Part shown: positions 6,151 through 14,720 of the stretch, in pieces
Position numbering within the stretch: position 1 is the first letter of the stretch
Layout of the letters: each line of letters opens with the position of its first letter
Source of the DNA: UBA6244 sp041582875
GTDB taxonomy: Bacteria; Bacteroidota; Bacteroidia; Bacteroidales; F082
Reading direction: 5' to 3'
DNA: 22,372 nucleotides
Assembly (NCBI GenBank): GCA_041582875.1
Contig: JBFHGX010000055.1
Span: 1 to 22,372, forward strand
Position numbers and translations under genes: made by a program
The notes under the pieces: model-generated
What the model was told of the DNA's origin: nothing
The model's database searches: none
The model's input: only the letters and a program-made list of their open reading frames with translations

Positions 6151-9100
6151 ATGTTTAAGACTTTCTTTTTATCAGAAATAAAATTCGCGCTTCGTCAGCC
6201 CATGATTTACCTGTTTTTGGGTTTGATTACGCTGTTGGTGTTTGGAGCTACTGTGAGCGACAATGTTCAAATTGGCGGTTCTGTGGGCAATGTTTTCCGC
6301 AATTCGCCACATATTATTACCATCTATGTTACCATCATGACCATCTTTGGATTGCTGATGGCCACTGCCTTTTTCAATAACGCCGCTTTAAAAGACTACA
6401 ACAATAATTTCAACGAAATCCTATTTAGTACACCACTTAGCAAAGCCGGCTATTATTTCGGGCGATTTTTTGGTGCTTTGATTTTGTCAACCATCCCCAT
6501 GCTGGGGGTTTATTTAGGATTAATTTTGGGTTCCTTTGTGGCTCCGGCCATGGGTTGGGTAGATGCCGACCGATTTGGCCCTTTTTTCCTTGAAACGTTC
6601 GTCAACAATTATTTCCTATTCATTCTGCCCAACATGTTTTTTGCCGGCACCATCATTTTTGTGATGGCCAACAAGTGGAAAAGTACCGTCATTTCTTTTG
6701 TGGGTTCGCTGGTGATCATCATTGGGTACATTGTTTCGGGTACGCTCATGTCGGATATCGATAATGAAACACTGGCTGCTCTTACAGATACCTTTGGCAT
6801 TCGTGCCTATTCGCTTTACGCGAAATATTATACACCCATCGAAAAAAACACCTTAAGTCCTGTATTTTCGGGATTGTTGTTGTGGAATCGGTTAATTTGG
6901 ATGTCCACCGGATTTGGGATTCTGCTGGTATCTTATCTGGGTTATTCATTTCAGGAGAAAAACAAGAGGATTAGAATAGGAAAATCAGAAAATGCAGATA
7001 AATCAACCACGTTTTCTTTGCCCAAATTGCATCCGGCTTTTACTCAATATACGGAATGGATTCAGTTTAAGAGCTTCTTTTATACCAATTTCCTGAGCAT
7101 TGTAAAGAGTGTCACCTTCAAAATTCTGTTCTTGTTTAGCGCCATCATTCTCATTGCCAATCTGTTTGGCGGGTTTGAGTATTTCGGGCTGCAATCCTAT
7201 CCATTGACCTATAAAATGATCGATCTCATCAGCGATGCTTCAGGCATTTTTGTGGTGATTATTTTGGTGTTTTTTAGTGGAGAGCTCATCTGGCGCGATC
7301 GCGACAGTAAAATCAACGAGGTGGTAGATGCCACTCCGCACACTTCTTTTATGTCAATGGCTGCAAAAGCAATTTCACTGGTGGCCATTACTTCCCTCAT
7401 TCACTTCTTTTTCATTTTTGTGGGCGTGGTTTATCAGTTAATGAATGGTTACATGCGCATTGAACTGGATGTGTATTTGTTGGATTTCTTTTATTCCGAT
7501 TTAATGATGTACACCATTTGGAGTGGCGTAATGATCATGATTCAGGTGATGGTGAACAACAAATACATTGGTTATTTTGTATCCATCGGTGTGGTGTTTG
7601 CCTGGAGCATCATGATGTCCATTATAGATGTGCAAAGCAATATGCTTACCATCGCCGGAAGGCCATCGGTTATGTATTCTGATATGAATGGCTTTGGCCC
7701 GGGATTGACAGGCGCCCTTTGGTTTAATCTCTACTGGTTTTTGTTTGCCGTTGTTTGTTTGCTTATTGCAGGTGCCTTATGGAACAGAGGAACCAATAAT
7801 TCGCTGAAAGTACGTTTGCAACTGGCTAAAAAGCAGGTGCCTAACAAGTATAACGTACTGATTTTGGCTACCACAATGGCTTGGATTGGTGTTGCCGGAT
7901 TTGTTTTCTACAATACCCAAGTGCTGAACACTTACAAAACCTCCGACGAATTTCAGGAGTTGCAAGCTTCCTATGAGAAGAAATACAAAAAGTACGAAAA
8001 AGTCAATCTCCCTAAAATTACCGATGCCAAGTATTTTATCGACCTTTTTCCACATAAGCGGGATGTGTTGGTAAAAGCCATTCTGACCTATACAAATGAA
8101 ACCGAGTTTCCCATTGATTCGCTCCATTTCGTAATTGACGAAGATTGGAAGCCAGAGTTTTCTATTCCAGATGCTACTTTGGTCCTTGAGGACGACGAGG
8201 TGGGCTACTTGATTTATCAATTGAATATGCCTCTTGTGCCTGGCGATTCCATGCTGGTGGAAATTAATACCCAATACATTACCCGAGGTTTTGAAAATGG
8301 TATGGGCAATACAGGCATCATCGAAAACGGATCATTTTTAAACAACTTCGAAATTTTGCCCTCATTGGGATATAGTTCGAGTCGTGAGCTGAGCGATAAA
8401 AACACCCGTAAAAAGTATGACCTTAAACCCAAAGATCGCATGCCTGAGCTGGAAGAAAACTGCACTACCAATTGTATGGCCAACTACCTTTCGGATGGTC
8501 ACTCGGATTTTATTAATGTGGAAACCACTATTTCAACTTCCGAGGATCAAATAGCTATTGCACCGGGTTCACTAATCAAAGAATGGAATGAAAATGGCCG
8601 AAACTACTATCACTACAAAGTGGATCATCCTTCACAAAACTTTTATTCGTTTATTTCGGCCAGGTATGAATTGGCTACCCGAAAATGGAATGATGTGGAC
8701 ATTGAAGTGTATTACGATAAAAAACACAGCGCTAACGTGGAAATGATGATGGATGCGGTAGAGCGTTCACTAGCCTATTATACCAAGAATTTCGGGCCCT
8801 ATTATCACAAGCAGTGCCGGGTGATTGAATTCCCCCGCTATGCCTCTTTTGCACAAGCTTTTCCTGGAACCATGCCTTATTCTGAGGCCATCGGTTTTGT
8901 CATTAACCTGGAAGACGAGAGTGAAAATAATGTGGTGGATGCCGTTATCGCACACGAAATGGCACATCAATGGTGGGCGCATCAAGTGGTGGGCGCCAAC
9001 ATGCAGGGAGGAACACTGATGAGTGAGAGCTTTGCTGAGTATTCTTCACTCATGACCATGAAACATCTCGCCAAAACGCCCATGAAAATGCGGGAGTTTA

Positions 9101-9732
9101 TCAAATACGATCATAACCGTTATTTGCGTGGACGAAGTGGTGAAACTGATAAAGAGTTGCCTCTGTATAAGGTAGAGAATCAGATGTATATCCACTATGG
9201 TAAAGGAAGTGTTATTCTTTATGCCTTGCAGGACTATATTGGTGAAGAAAAGGTGAATTCGGCTATGCGAGGTTTTCTGGATGAATATAAATACCAAAAA
9301 CCTCCATACCCTACTTCTTTGGATTTTTTGAGATACCTGGAGCCGCAGGTCCCCGATTCGCTACATTATTTGATTGATGATTGGTTTAAGGAAATTACCT
9401 TGTACGATAATCGATTAAAAGAAGCGTCATATAAAGTACTTCCCAATGGAAAATATAAGGTAAGTATAGATGTTGAGTCGCATAAAATTAAGGCCGACAC
9501 CATCGGAAACGAAACCAGAGTTCCCATCAACGATTGGATTGATATTGGTGTTTTTTCAGATAATGATGAAAAGGTGCTATTGTTTCAGCAAAGGGTAAAA
9601 TTCGATCAACCTGAGATGACTTTTACCTTTGAAGTAGATTCGTTTCCTGCCAAAGCAGCCATCGATCCGAGACATTTGCTTATTGATAGGGTGTATGATG
9701 ATAATACAAAGGTGCTGTCGCAGAGTAAATAA
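6151..9732 (+). CDS. ABC-2 permease fused to an M1-type metallopeptidase
   Basis: This 1193-residue membrane protein has two parts. Residues 1 to about 590 hold two sets of roughly six transmembrane helices, each opening with an amphipathic segment, as in a duplicated ABC-2 permease. The rest is a peptidase domain of the M1 aminopeptidase type: HEMAHQWW with H935, E936 and H939 for zinc, the third ligand in SESFAEY (E959), PYSEAIGF (909-916) at the place of the GAMEN substrate loop, and YGKG with Tyr1016 as the likely transition-state tyrosine. All catalytic residues are present. The HExxH-to-Glu gap is 19 residues, one more than in classical M1 enzymes, and I recall this spacing from related fusions. 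The peptidase probably faces the periplasm. With the preceding ATPase it forms a complete exporter or peptide-processing unit; the substrate is not known. Confidence 0.9.
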   Translation: MFKTFFLSEIKFALRQPMIYLFLGLITLLVFGATVSDNVQIGGSVGNVFRNSPHIITIYVTIMTIFGLLMATAFFNNAALKDYNNNFNEILFSTPLSKAGYYFGRFFGALILSTIPMLGVYLGLILGSFVAPAMGWVDADRFGPFFLETFVNNYFLFILPNMFFAGTIIFVMANKWKSTVISFVGSLVIIIGYIVSGTLMSDIDNETLAALTDTFGIRAYSLYAKYYTPIEKNTLSPVFSGLLLWNRLIWMSTGFGILLVSYLGYSFQEKNKRIRIGKSENADKSTTFSLPKLHPAFTQYTEWIQFKSFFYTNFLSIVKSVTFKILFLFSAIILIANLFGGFEYFGLQSYPLTYKMIDLISDASGIFVVIILVFFSGELIWRDRDSKINEVVDATPHTSFMSMAAKAISLVAITSLIHFFFIFVGVVYQLMNGYMRIELDVYLLDFFYSDLMMYTIWSGVMIMIQVMVNNKYIGYFVSIGVVFAWSIMMSIIDVQSNMLTIAGRPSVMYSDMNGFGPGLTGALWFNLYWFLFAVVCLLIAGALWNRGTNNSLKVRLQLAKKQVPNKYNVLILATTMAWIGVAGFVFYNTQVLNTYKTSDEFQELQASYEKKYKKYEKVNLPKITDAKYFIDLFPHKRDVLVKAILTYTNETEFPIDSLHFVIDEDWKPEFSIPDATLVLEDDEVGYLIYQLNMPLVPGDSMLVEINTQYITRGFENGMGNTGIIENGSFLNNFEILPSLGYSSSRELSDKNTRKKYDLKPKDRMPELEENCTTNCMANYLSDGHSDFINVETTISTSEDQIAIAPGSLIKEWNENGRNYYHYKVDHPSQNFYSFISARYELATRKWNDVDIEVYYDKKHSANVEMMMDAVERSLAYYTKNFGPYYHKQCRVIEFPRYASFAQAFPGTMPYSEAIGFVINLEDESENNVVDAVIAHEMAHQWWAHQVVGANMQGGTLMSESFAEYSSLMTMKHLAKTPMKMREFIKYDHNRYLRGRSGETDKELPLYKVENQMYIHYGKGSVILYALQDYIGEEKVNSAMRGFLDEYKYQKPPYPTSLDFLRYLEPQVPDSLHYLIDDWFKEITLYDNRLKEASYKVLPNGKYKVSIDVESHKIKADTIGNETRVPINDWIDIGVFSDNDEKVLLFQQRVKFDQPEMTFTFEVDSFPAKAAIDPRHLLIDRVYDDNTKVLSQSK

Positions 9733-9756
9733 GCTATTTCATTTGTTTTATTTGAC

Positions 9757-9791
9757 AAAAAAGGGGAGGTGCAATGGCACCTCCCCTTTTT
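9757..9791. terminator. Perfect bidirectional terminator
   Basis: AAAAAGGGGAGGTGC (9758-9772) pairs perfectly with GCACCTCCCCTTTTT (9777-9791) across an AATG loop. The A/T flanks make it active on both strands, so it ends both the ABC operon and the convergent porin-amt operon. Confidence 0.93.
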
Positions 9792-9811
9792 AACTTGTCT
9801 TGTCTTAGATT

Positions 9812-11029
9812 TTATAACGCTCCTGAATCGTAGGCATTTTCCCCGTGTAACGAAGCATCCAAGCCCAAAGCTTCTTCTTCTTCGCTTACTTTAACCTTGG
9901 TTATTTTGTTGATCACCACCAACATGAGGTAGGTGAAGAAAAAGGCGTATACCGAAGCAATCACAACAGCGACCAATTCTTTAAAAAAGAAAGCTGAGTT
10001 GCCTTCAAGCAAACCTGATTGACCATTGATGGCTTCGCTGGCAAATACACCCAATAAAATGGTTCCGGTTACACCGCCCATTCCGTGAACTCCCCACACA
10101 TCAAGGGCATCGTCCCATCCCAATTTGTTTTTGTAGTGTACAGCAATGTAGCAAATAATACCTGAAGAAATACCGATGACGATAGCTGCCCAAACCGGCA
10201 CAAATCCTGCAGCAGGTGTAATGGTGGCCAATCCTGCAACGGCACCCGTTAGTAAACCAATAAAGCGTGGCTTTCCGGTTGCTACCCATTCGATAATTAA
10301 CCAAGTAATGGCTGCAAATGAAGCAGCAATATCAGTATTCAAAAAGGCCAATGTGGTGATTTTATCAACGGCCAATTCACTTCCGGCGTTAAAGCCATAC
10401 CATCCAAACCAAAGTAAACCTGTGCCAATAGCAACCAAAGGAATGCTGTTTGGAGGTGATGCTAAATCTTGACGTTTTCCAACATAGATTACACTCGCAA
10501 GTGCGGCAAAACCAGCTGTAGCATGAACCACAACACCACCTGCAAAGTCAAGTACACCCCATTCGGCGAGGATGCCACCACCCCAAATCATGTGTACAAA
10601 CGGATAGTAGACAAACAATTGCCATAAAACCAAAAAGATCAGATAACTTTTAAAGCTCACCCGATTGACAAATGCACCGGTAATCAACGCAGGAGTAATG
10701 ATGGCAAACATCATCTGATAGGCAATGAAAATAAATTCTGGAAATTGCTGATCTGGAGCACCAAAAGCAGCATCAAACGGAATACCATTTAAAAAAACGT
10801 GGTCGAGGTTGCCAATGATGCCACCTTCGCCACCGCTAAAAGAAAGTGAATAGCCTACACCAATCCACATGATGGTAGTAATGCCCAATGATACAAAGGT
10901 TTGCATCATAATGCCCAAAATATTCTTCCTGCCGGCCAAGCCTCCATAGAAGAATGCCAATCCGGGAGTCATCAGCATAACCAAACTGGTGCTGATGAGC
11001 ATAAAAGTTGTTGTTCCTGTATTAAACAT
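9812..11029 (-). CDS. amt: Ammonium channel (Amt/Rh family)
   Basis: This 405-residue inner-membrane channel for ammonium has about eleven helices. The functional residues of Amt proteins are visible: the twin pore histidines H169 (VVVHATAG) and H315 (WGVHGMGG), phenylalanine-gate residues F108 and F213, W149 in HMIWGGG, and D161 in DFAGG. The N-terminus (MFNTGTTTFMLIST) starts directly in the first helix without a cleaved signal, as in the shorter Amt forms. The C-terminal tail (KVSEEEEALGLDASLHG) keeps the conserved cytosolic pattern GLDxxxHGExAY used for gating and PII contact. It follows the TorF-like porin gene after 19 bases, presumably one operon, and ends at the shared terminator. No glnK/glnB gene lies in this window. 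Confidence 0.95.
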   Translation of the reverse strand: MFNTGTTTFMLISTSLVMLMTPGLAFFYGGLAGRKNILGIMMQTFVSLGITTIMWIGVGYSLSFSGGEGGIIGNLDHVFLNGIPFDAAFGAPDQQFPEFIFIAYQMMFAIITPALITGAFVNRVSFKSYLIFLVLWQLFVYYPFVHMIWGGGILAEWGVLDFAGGVVVHATAGFAALASVIYVGKRQDLASPPNSIPLVAIGTGLLWFGWYGFNAGSELAVDKITTLAFLNTDIAASFAAITWLIIEWVATGKPRFIGLLTGAVAGLATITPAAGFVPVWAAIVIGISSGIICYIAVHYKNKLGWDDALDVWGVHGMGGVTGTILLGVFASEAINGQSGLLEGNSAFFFKELVAVVIASVYAFFFTYLMLVVINKITKVKVSEEEEALGLDASLHGENAYDSGAL

Positions 11030-11048
11030 GTTTTATAATTTGAATGGA

Positions 11049-11846
11049 TTAAAATGAAATTCCGAAAACTAAAAAGACCTTCTCTGCCTGTGGATTGGTA
11101 ATCACGGCACATGATAACGGTAATGAATAGGAATCAGTAATTTTTATTGATTTGGAGGCTGTAACACCCAAATTCACAACCCCTGGACCTGAACCGTAAA
11201 AGCCCGCTTCTCCAATATAACCCGTAGCAGCATCTGCGGCTTTAGGATTGTTTAAGGTCATTCCGGCGAAAGCGTTCATTTCTATTTCTTTCACGGCAAA
11301 AGCGTATCCCAGTTCCATATATGTTGAATACTGAATACCTGATTTGGTATTGAAATCAGGACTTGCAGGATCGTCGTTTATTTTTTGAGCATCTGCACCA
11401 TAAAAGTTAACTGCTACCATCAATGAAAAAGGAATTTTATCGGTTCCGTTAAAGGCCAGCGATCCTTCTAGAATATGGCCTGTTTTGTCTTCGTTGTATT
11501 GAAAATACTTGTAATCAGAAGTGTCGGGAAAATAATAATCGGTTAAAGTCAGGGTCAACATGTCTTCGGCAAAGTTAGCCGACAAATACAAATCGAATTC
11601 CTGATAAGGATTAGGTCCGGCGATGGTGTAGGCACCCCAGGCTCCTAAAGTAATGGGGCCAATGCCCAATTCAGCATAGGGCTGAATACTAGGGTAACTT
11701 CCTCCAAATTGTGTTCCGCGCCACACATATTTACTCATGAGGTCGGCACCAAAATCGTAAGTAAACAAACTGCTTTTTTCCTGCGCCATGGTACCTATGG
11801 TACTGAACAACAATACCATTGCAATTAAGTGTTTCAATTTTTTCAT
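11049..11846 (-). CDS. TorF-like outer-membrane porin
   Basis: The 265-residue protein has a signal peptide (MKKLKHLIAMVLLFSTIGTMAQ). The mature part resembles the TorF/Gcw_chp putative porins: the SKYVWRGTQFGGSYPSIQP segment matches their hallmark YxxRGxxxxxxxPxxQ, and later strands alternate aromatic and polar residues (LTLTLTDYYFP, YMELGYAFAVKE). It ends in a phenylalanine (VFLVFGISF), the usual outer-membrane barrel end. It lies first in an operon with amt, 19 bases apart, and likely supplies outer-membrane passage for a nitrogen source to the inner-membrane Amt; that role is inferred from linkage. A TTG-N20-TAATCTTG promoter lies about 60 bases upstream. Confidence 0.82.
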   Translation of the reverse strand: MKKLKHLIAMVLLFSTIGTMAQEKSSLFTYDFGADLMSKYVWRGTQFGGSYPSIQPYAELGIGPITLGAWGAYTIAGPNPYQEFDLYLSANFAEDMLTLTLTDYYFPDTSDYKYFQYNEDKTGHILEGSLAFNGTDKIPFSLMVAVNFYGADAQKINDDPASPDFNTKSGIQYSTYMELGYAFAVKEIEMNAFAGMTLNNPKAADAATGYIGEAGFYGSGPGVVNLGVTASKSIKITDSYSLPLSCAVITNPQAEKVFLVFGISF

Positions 11847-11908
11847 GTCATTTTTTTTGGTTGATAATCATTGGTTTTGCAACGATTTTTTACTAAAAAT
11901 CATCCTGA

Positions 11909-11939
11909 CAAGATTAAACAGAAAACAAGTGGTAGTCAA
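11909..11939 (-). promoter_or_regulatory. Candidate promoter of the porin-amt operon
   Basis: On the minus strand a TTG (complement of 11937-11939) is followed after 20 bases by TAATCTTG (complement of 11909-11916), one mismatch from TAnnTTTG. It sits 62 bases before the porin ATG. The same TAATCTTG variant occurs at 2394-2401. Confidence 0.45.
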
Positions 11940-12009
11940 TCAGTTAAATCACCTACAACGATTGCGCTGATTGCGGGGAGTGACTAGGTAAATTACCTAG
12001 AAGGTTGGA

Positions 12010-12132
12010 AGTTAAAAGTGCCAAAAGTGAGCTAAAGTTAAAAGTGCCAAAAGTGTTTTGAAGTTAAAAGAACTTCAATATAAACGTTCCTTAAATTTTA
12101 ACTTTAGGCACTTCAAGTACTTTAGGTACTTA
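12010..12132. repeat. 26-bp-period repeat tract with inverted counterpart
   Basis: A 20-mer beginning AGTTAAAAGTGCC occurs identically at 12010-12029 and 12036-12055. Its first nine bases recur at 12062-12070, making three units at exact 26-base spacing. The third unit closes into AAGTT-AAAAG-AACTT (12061-12075). An inverted relative follows at about 12097-12132 (TTTTAACTTTAGGCACTT, then GTACTTTAGGTACTTAA). The tract lies just past the response-regulator stop and may form the 3' hairpin of that operon. It is non-coding. Confidence 0.75.
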
Positions 12133-12133
12133 A

Positions 12134-12799
12134 CTATAGCTTCACCAAACCATGCTTAATGGCGAACTTAACGATGTCCACTGAGGTTTTGAGCTTCAAT
12201 TTGTTGATGATGTTGTTCTTGTGAGAATCAACCGTTCGGATGCTGATTTTCAGTTTATCGGCGATTTCCTTATTGATATAGCCCTCAGCCACCAACTGTA
12301 CGATTTCCAATTCGCGCGGGGTGAGTAAATCCAGTTTTGATTCGCTCACCTTTTTGTTCTCAGAGCTTCTAATCAGGCTATTGACCAACATACCTGATAG
12401 GTGAGGATCGAAATACATGTGTCCCTGGTAAATGTCGTGGATGGCTTTAATCAACACATCTTTGTCGGTGTCTTTGGGTAAATAACCCCGTGCTCCTGAT
12501 TGAATGGCGTTTTGAATAAACTCCTGGTTGTTGTGCATGGAAAGAATTAACACCTTGACTTGAGGGAATTTTTCTGAGATAATTCGTGTAGCTTCAATAC
12601 CATTCATGTCTCCCATGGCCACATCTACAATGGCTACATCGCAAGGTGTATGCTGTAAACTCTCAATGAGTTCACTTCCTGAAGAAACAGCTGCTACCAC
12701 TTCTACTTGTTCGGCGTCAGCCAGCAGCGAGTTCACGCCATCGCGAAACAGCTGATGGTCGTCTGCAAGGGTAATTTTTATTTTTTTTTGATCTTTCAT
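12134..12799 (-). CDS. NarL/LuxR-type response regulator
   Basis: This 221-residue cytosolic transcription regulator has a receiver domain (about 8-124) with acidic pocket D13/D14, phospho-acceptor D59 (AIVDVAMG), the conserved serine in ILSMH and lysine in YLPKD. The LuxR-type helix-turn-helix (about 152-216) reads LTPRELEIVQLVAEGYINKE, then IADKLKISIRTVDSHKNNI, with the recognition helix at the TVDSHKNNI end. Phosphorylation by the kinase encoded 14 bases upstream is expected to dimerise it on DNA. Targets are not evident; the adjacent propeller protein or its own operon are candidates. The 26-bp repeat tract lies immediately downstream. Confidence 0.95.
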   Translation of the reverse strand: MKDQKKIKITLADDHQLFRDGVNSLLADAEQVEVVAAVSSGSELIESLQHTPCDVAIVDVAMGDMNGIEATRIISEKFPQVKVLILSMHNNQEFIQNAIQSGARGYLPKDTDKDVLIKAIHDIYQGHMYFDPHLSGMLVNSLIRSSENKKVSESKLDLLTPRELEIVQLVAEGYINKEIADKLKISIRTVDSHKNNIINKLKLKTSVDIVKFAIKHGLVKL

Positions 12800-12813
12800 G
12801 ATTTGCAGTGCAA

Positions 12814-14586
12814 TTATAAGGGAATTTCAATTATAATTTGCACTCCTTTGTTGAGGGCCGATTGCAGTTTAAATTGTCCGCCCAGCAGGTTGGTTCGCTC
12901 ATTCATGTTGGTGATTCCATTGCCGGAAAAATAACTCCTTTTTTTGATCTTAAAGCCTATTCCATCATCCTCAACTTTTAGCAGTAGGTTGTCGTTTATC
13001 TTGTTCAATGTAACAATAACATTTTTAGCTTCTGCATGTTTAATGATGTTGTTAAATGCTTCTTGTACAATGCGGTAAACATAAATCTGCACCCGACTAT
13101 TGATTAATTCATTTTCGGCAAAATTGCATTGGAAATCAACTACAAATCCTCCATTTGCGGCCATTTCTTTGGAAAGTCGTCCAATGGCGGCCATCAATCC
13201 AAATTCATGCAATACTGTGGGCATGAGGTTATTTGATATGTTACGGATTTCGTTCACAGTAACTTTAATTAATTCTCGGGTTTCAGCAATTAGTCGATCA
13301 TTTTTTTCAACATTGTCCTGGGTGAGTTGATCCAGCTTCATGCGAATGGCCAATACCAATTGGCCAAGTCCGTCGTGGAGATCACGCGATAAGTGTTGCC
13401 TCTCTGCTTCCTGGGCATCAATCATGGAGGTCGTGCGCATAATTTTTTCGTGTTCCAAACGCTCCGATTGCTCTTGCAAGGTTAACGACATTGAGTTAAA
13501 CGCCTCAACCAAATCGCCAATCTCATCCTGTTGCTTGAGATTAATGGTATTCCCAAATTTACCTTGCGAAATTATCTCAGCGGCAGCCTGCAATTTTTTG
13601 ATGGGTAGCATGATCCAGGTGGCATTAAATATCACAATACCCAGTAATAACATGGCAATAATAATAGATAAATAGATGATGCTGTTGCGCAAAACCGAGA
13701 TGGGCACCATGGCTTCGTGGGCATCAATCTCTGCTAAAATAATCCAATTCAAATCCGGAATATCCACTTTTCCAAACGAACTCAGCACCTTAACTCCCCT
13801 ATAATCGGGAAAAATACCCGTTCCCAGTGAGTCAGCCATCGCTAGCTTTACACCAACAGTTTCTGCATGAATTTGCATTACTGCATTTTCCTTAAAACGT
13901 GAAGTACTGCGCATTAGGAAATCCGGCCCCACGAGATACGACTCTCCTGTTTCACCCAATCCGTTCATGGGATTGTCTTCAAACATAATCCGACTGAAAA
14001 CCCGAAGAGGAATCGTGAGAACAACCATTCCTACCTTCTCGCCAGTATGATAAACGCCACGGGCTAACTGAATTTGTAAATCGTTTGGATCACCCACATG
14101 CCCATATTCCTTAATAACATGTTCATTAGGATGATTAACTTGCCTATAAAGTTCATCAAGCCATGCGGTTGGATATTGCTGTTCAGACATTGAATCGAGC
14201 AGTAATGAGTATGGTTTCTTACCGGGTATATAAAACAAAATGGAAGAATAGCATCCGGCGGTATTGAGGTAGGTTTTTAAAAATCTGGTGTAAATGGCCG
14301 ATTCAAGGCTGTCGAGGACACCGGAAGGATAATGCCCGGATAGCGTGCCCAGTTGATCAAGCGACCCTTGGTCTTCGGCAATGTTGACTAAATCCTGGAT
14401 TCTCTGCTCCATGAAAGCGTTAATTCGTGTAGATTTTTCAACACGCACAAAGGTTAGTTGTTCAAAAGTACGCCCGATAAGTGCCTCTTTAGCAATGGAA
14501 TAAAAAACGGTGTCGATGGCAATCAACGGTAACAAGCTCAATACAAAAAAATTAATGATAAGCTTTTTCGTAATGGTCATTCTCAT
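12814..14586 (-). CDS. Sensor histidine kinase (Cache-HAMP-HisKA_3-HATPase)
   Basis: This 590-residue inner-membrane kinase starts with a transmembrane helix (about 8-30). A large periplasmic region of some 270 residues has double-Cache-like features (YLVGPDFLMRSTSRF and a DLNWIILAEID strand near its end). A second helix (about 303-325) leads into a HAMP domain. The HisKA_3 phospho-acceptor H404 lies in SRDLHDGLGQLV, and the ATPase domain has VEDDGIGF and GNGITNMNERTNLLGG boxes. This is the NarX/LiaS/DesK class, which pairs with NarL regulators such as the one 14 bases downstream. Cache domains usually bind small molecules such as organic or amino acids, but the ligand is not deducible. It starts at MRM 14586 or two codons later. 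A TAGCTTTA at 14610-14617 is a weak promoter candidate. Confidence 0.93.
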   Translation of the reverse strand: MRMTITKKLIINFFVLSLLPLIAIDTVFYSIAKEALIGRTFEQLTFVRVEKSTRINAFMEQRIQDLVNIAEDQGSLDQLGTLSGHYPSGVLDSLESAIYTRFLKTYLNTAGCYSSILFYIPGKKPYSLLLDSMSEQQYPTAWLDELYRQVNHPNEHVIKEYGHVGDPNDLQIQLARGVYHTGEKVGMVVLTIPLRVFSRIMFEDNPMNGLGETGESYLVGPDFLMRSTSRFKENAVMQIHAETVGVKLAMADSLGTGIFPDYRGVKVLSSFGKVDIPDLNWIILAEIDAHEAMVPISVLRNSIIYLSIIIAMLLLGIVIFNATWIMLPIKKLQAAAEIISQGKFGNTINLKQQDEIGDLVEAFNSMSLTLQEQSERLEHEKIMRTTSMIDAQEAERQHLSRDLHDGLGQLVLAIRMKLDQLTQDNVEKNDRLIAETRELIKVTVNEIRNISNNLMPTVLHEFGLMAAIGRLSKEMAANGGFVVDFQCNFAENELINSRVQIYVYRIVQEAFNNIIKHAEAKNVIVTLNKINDNLLLKVEDDGIGFKIKKRSYFSGNGITNMNERTNLLGGQFKLQSALNKGVQIIIEIPL

Positions 14587-14720
14587 GATAATCGTTTTGG
14601 CATTTTAGGTAAAGCTAGTGAATTCAGGAAGTCAGGAGTTTAACTTAAAGGATTCAAAAATATTTATCAGATAGTAATTATAACAAGCACATTGAACCAT
14701 TATGTGTTCGGCATATTGTC

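Noticed and set aside
12020..12060. TTGGCAC on the minus strand as a sigma-54 -24 element for the porin-amt operon
   Set aside because: The required GC of the -12 element is absent at the right distance, the motif belongs to the 26-bp repeat units, and a TTG-N20-TAATCTTG promoter lies nearer the gene.
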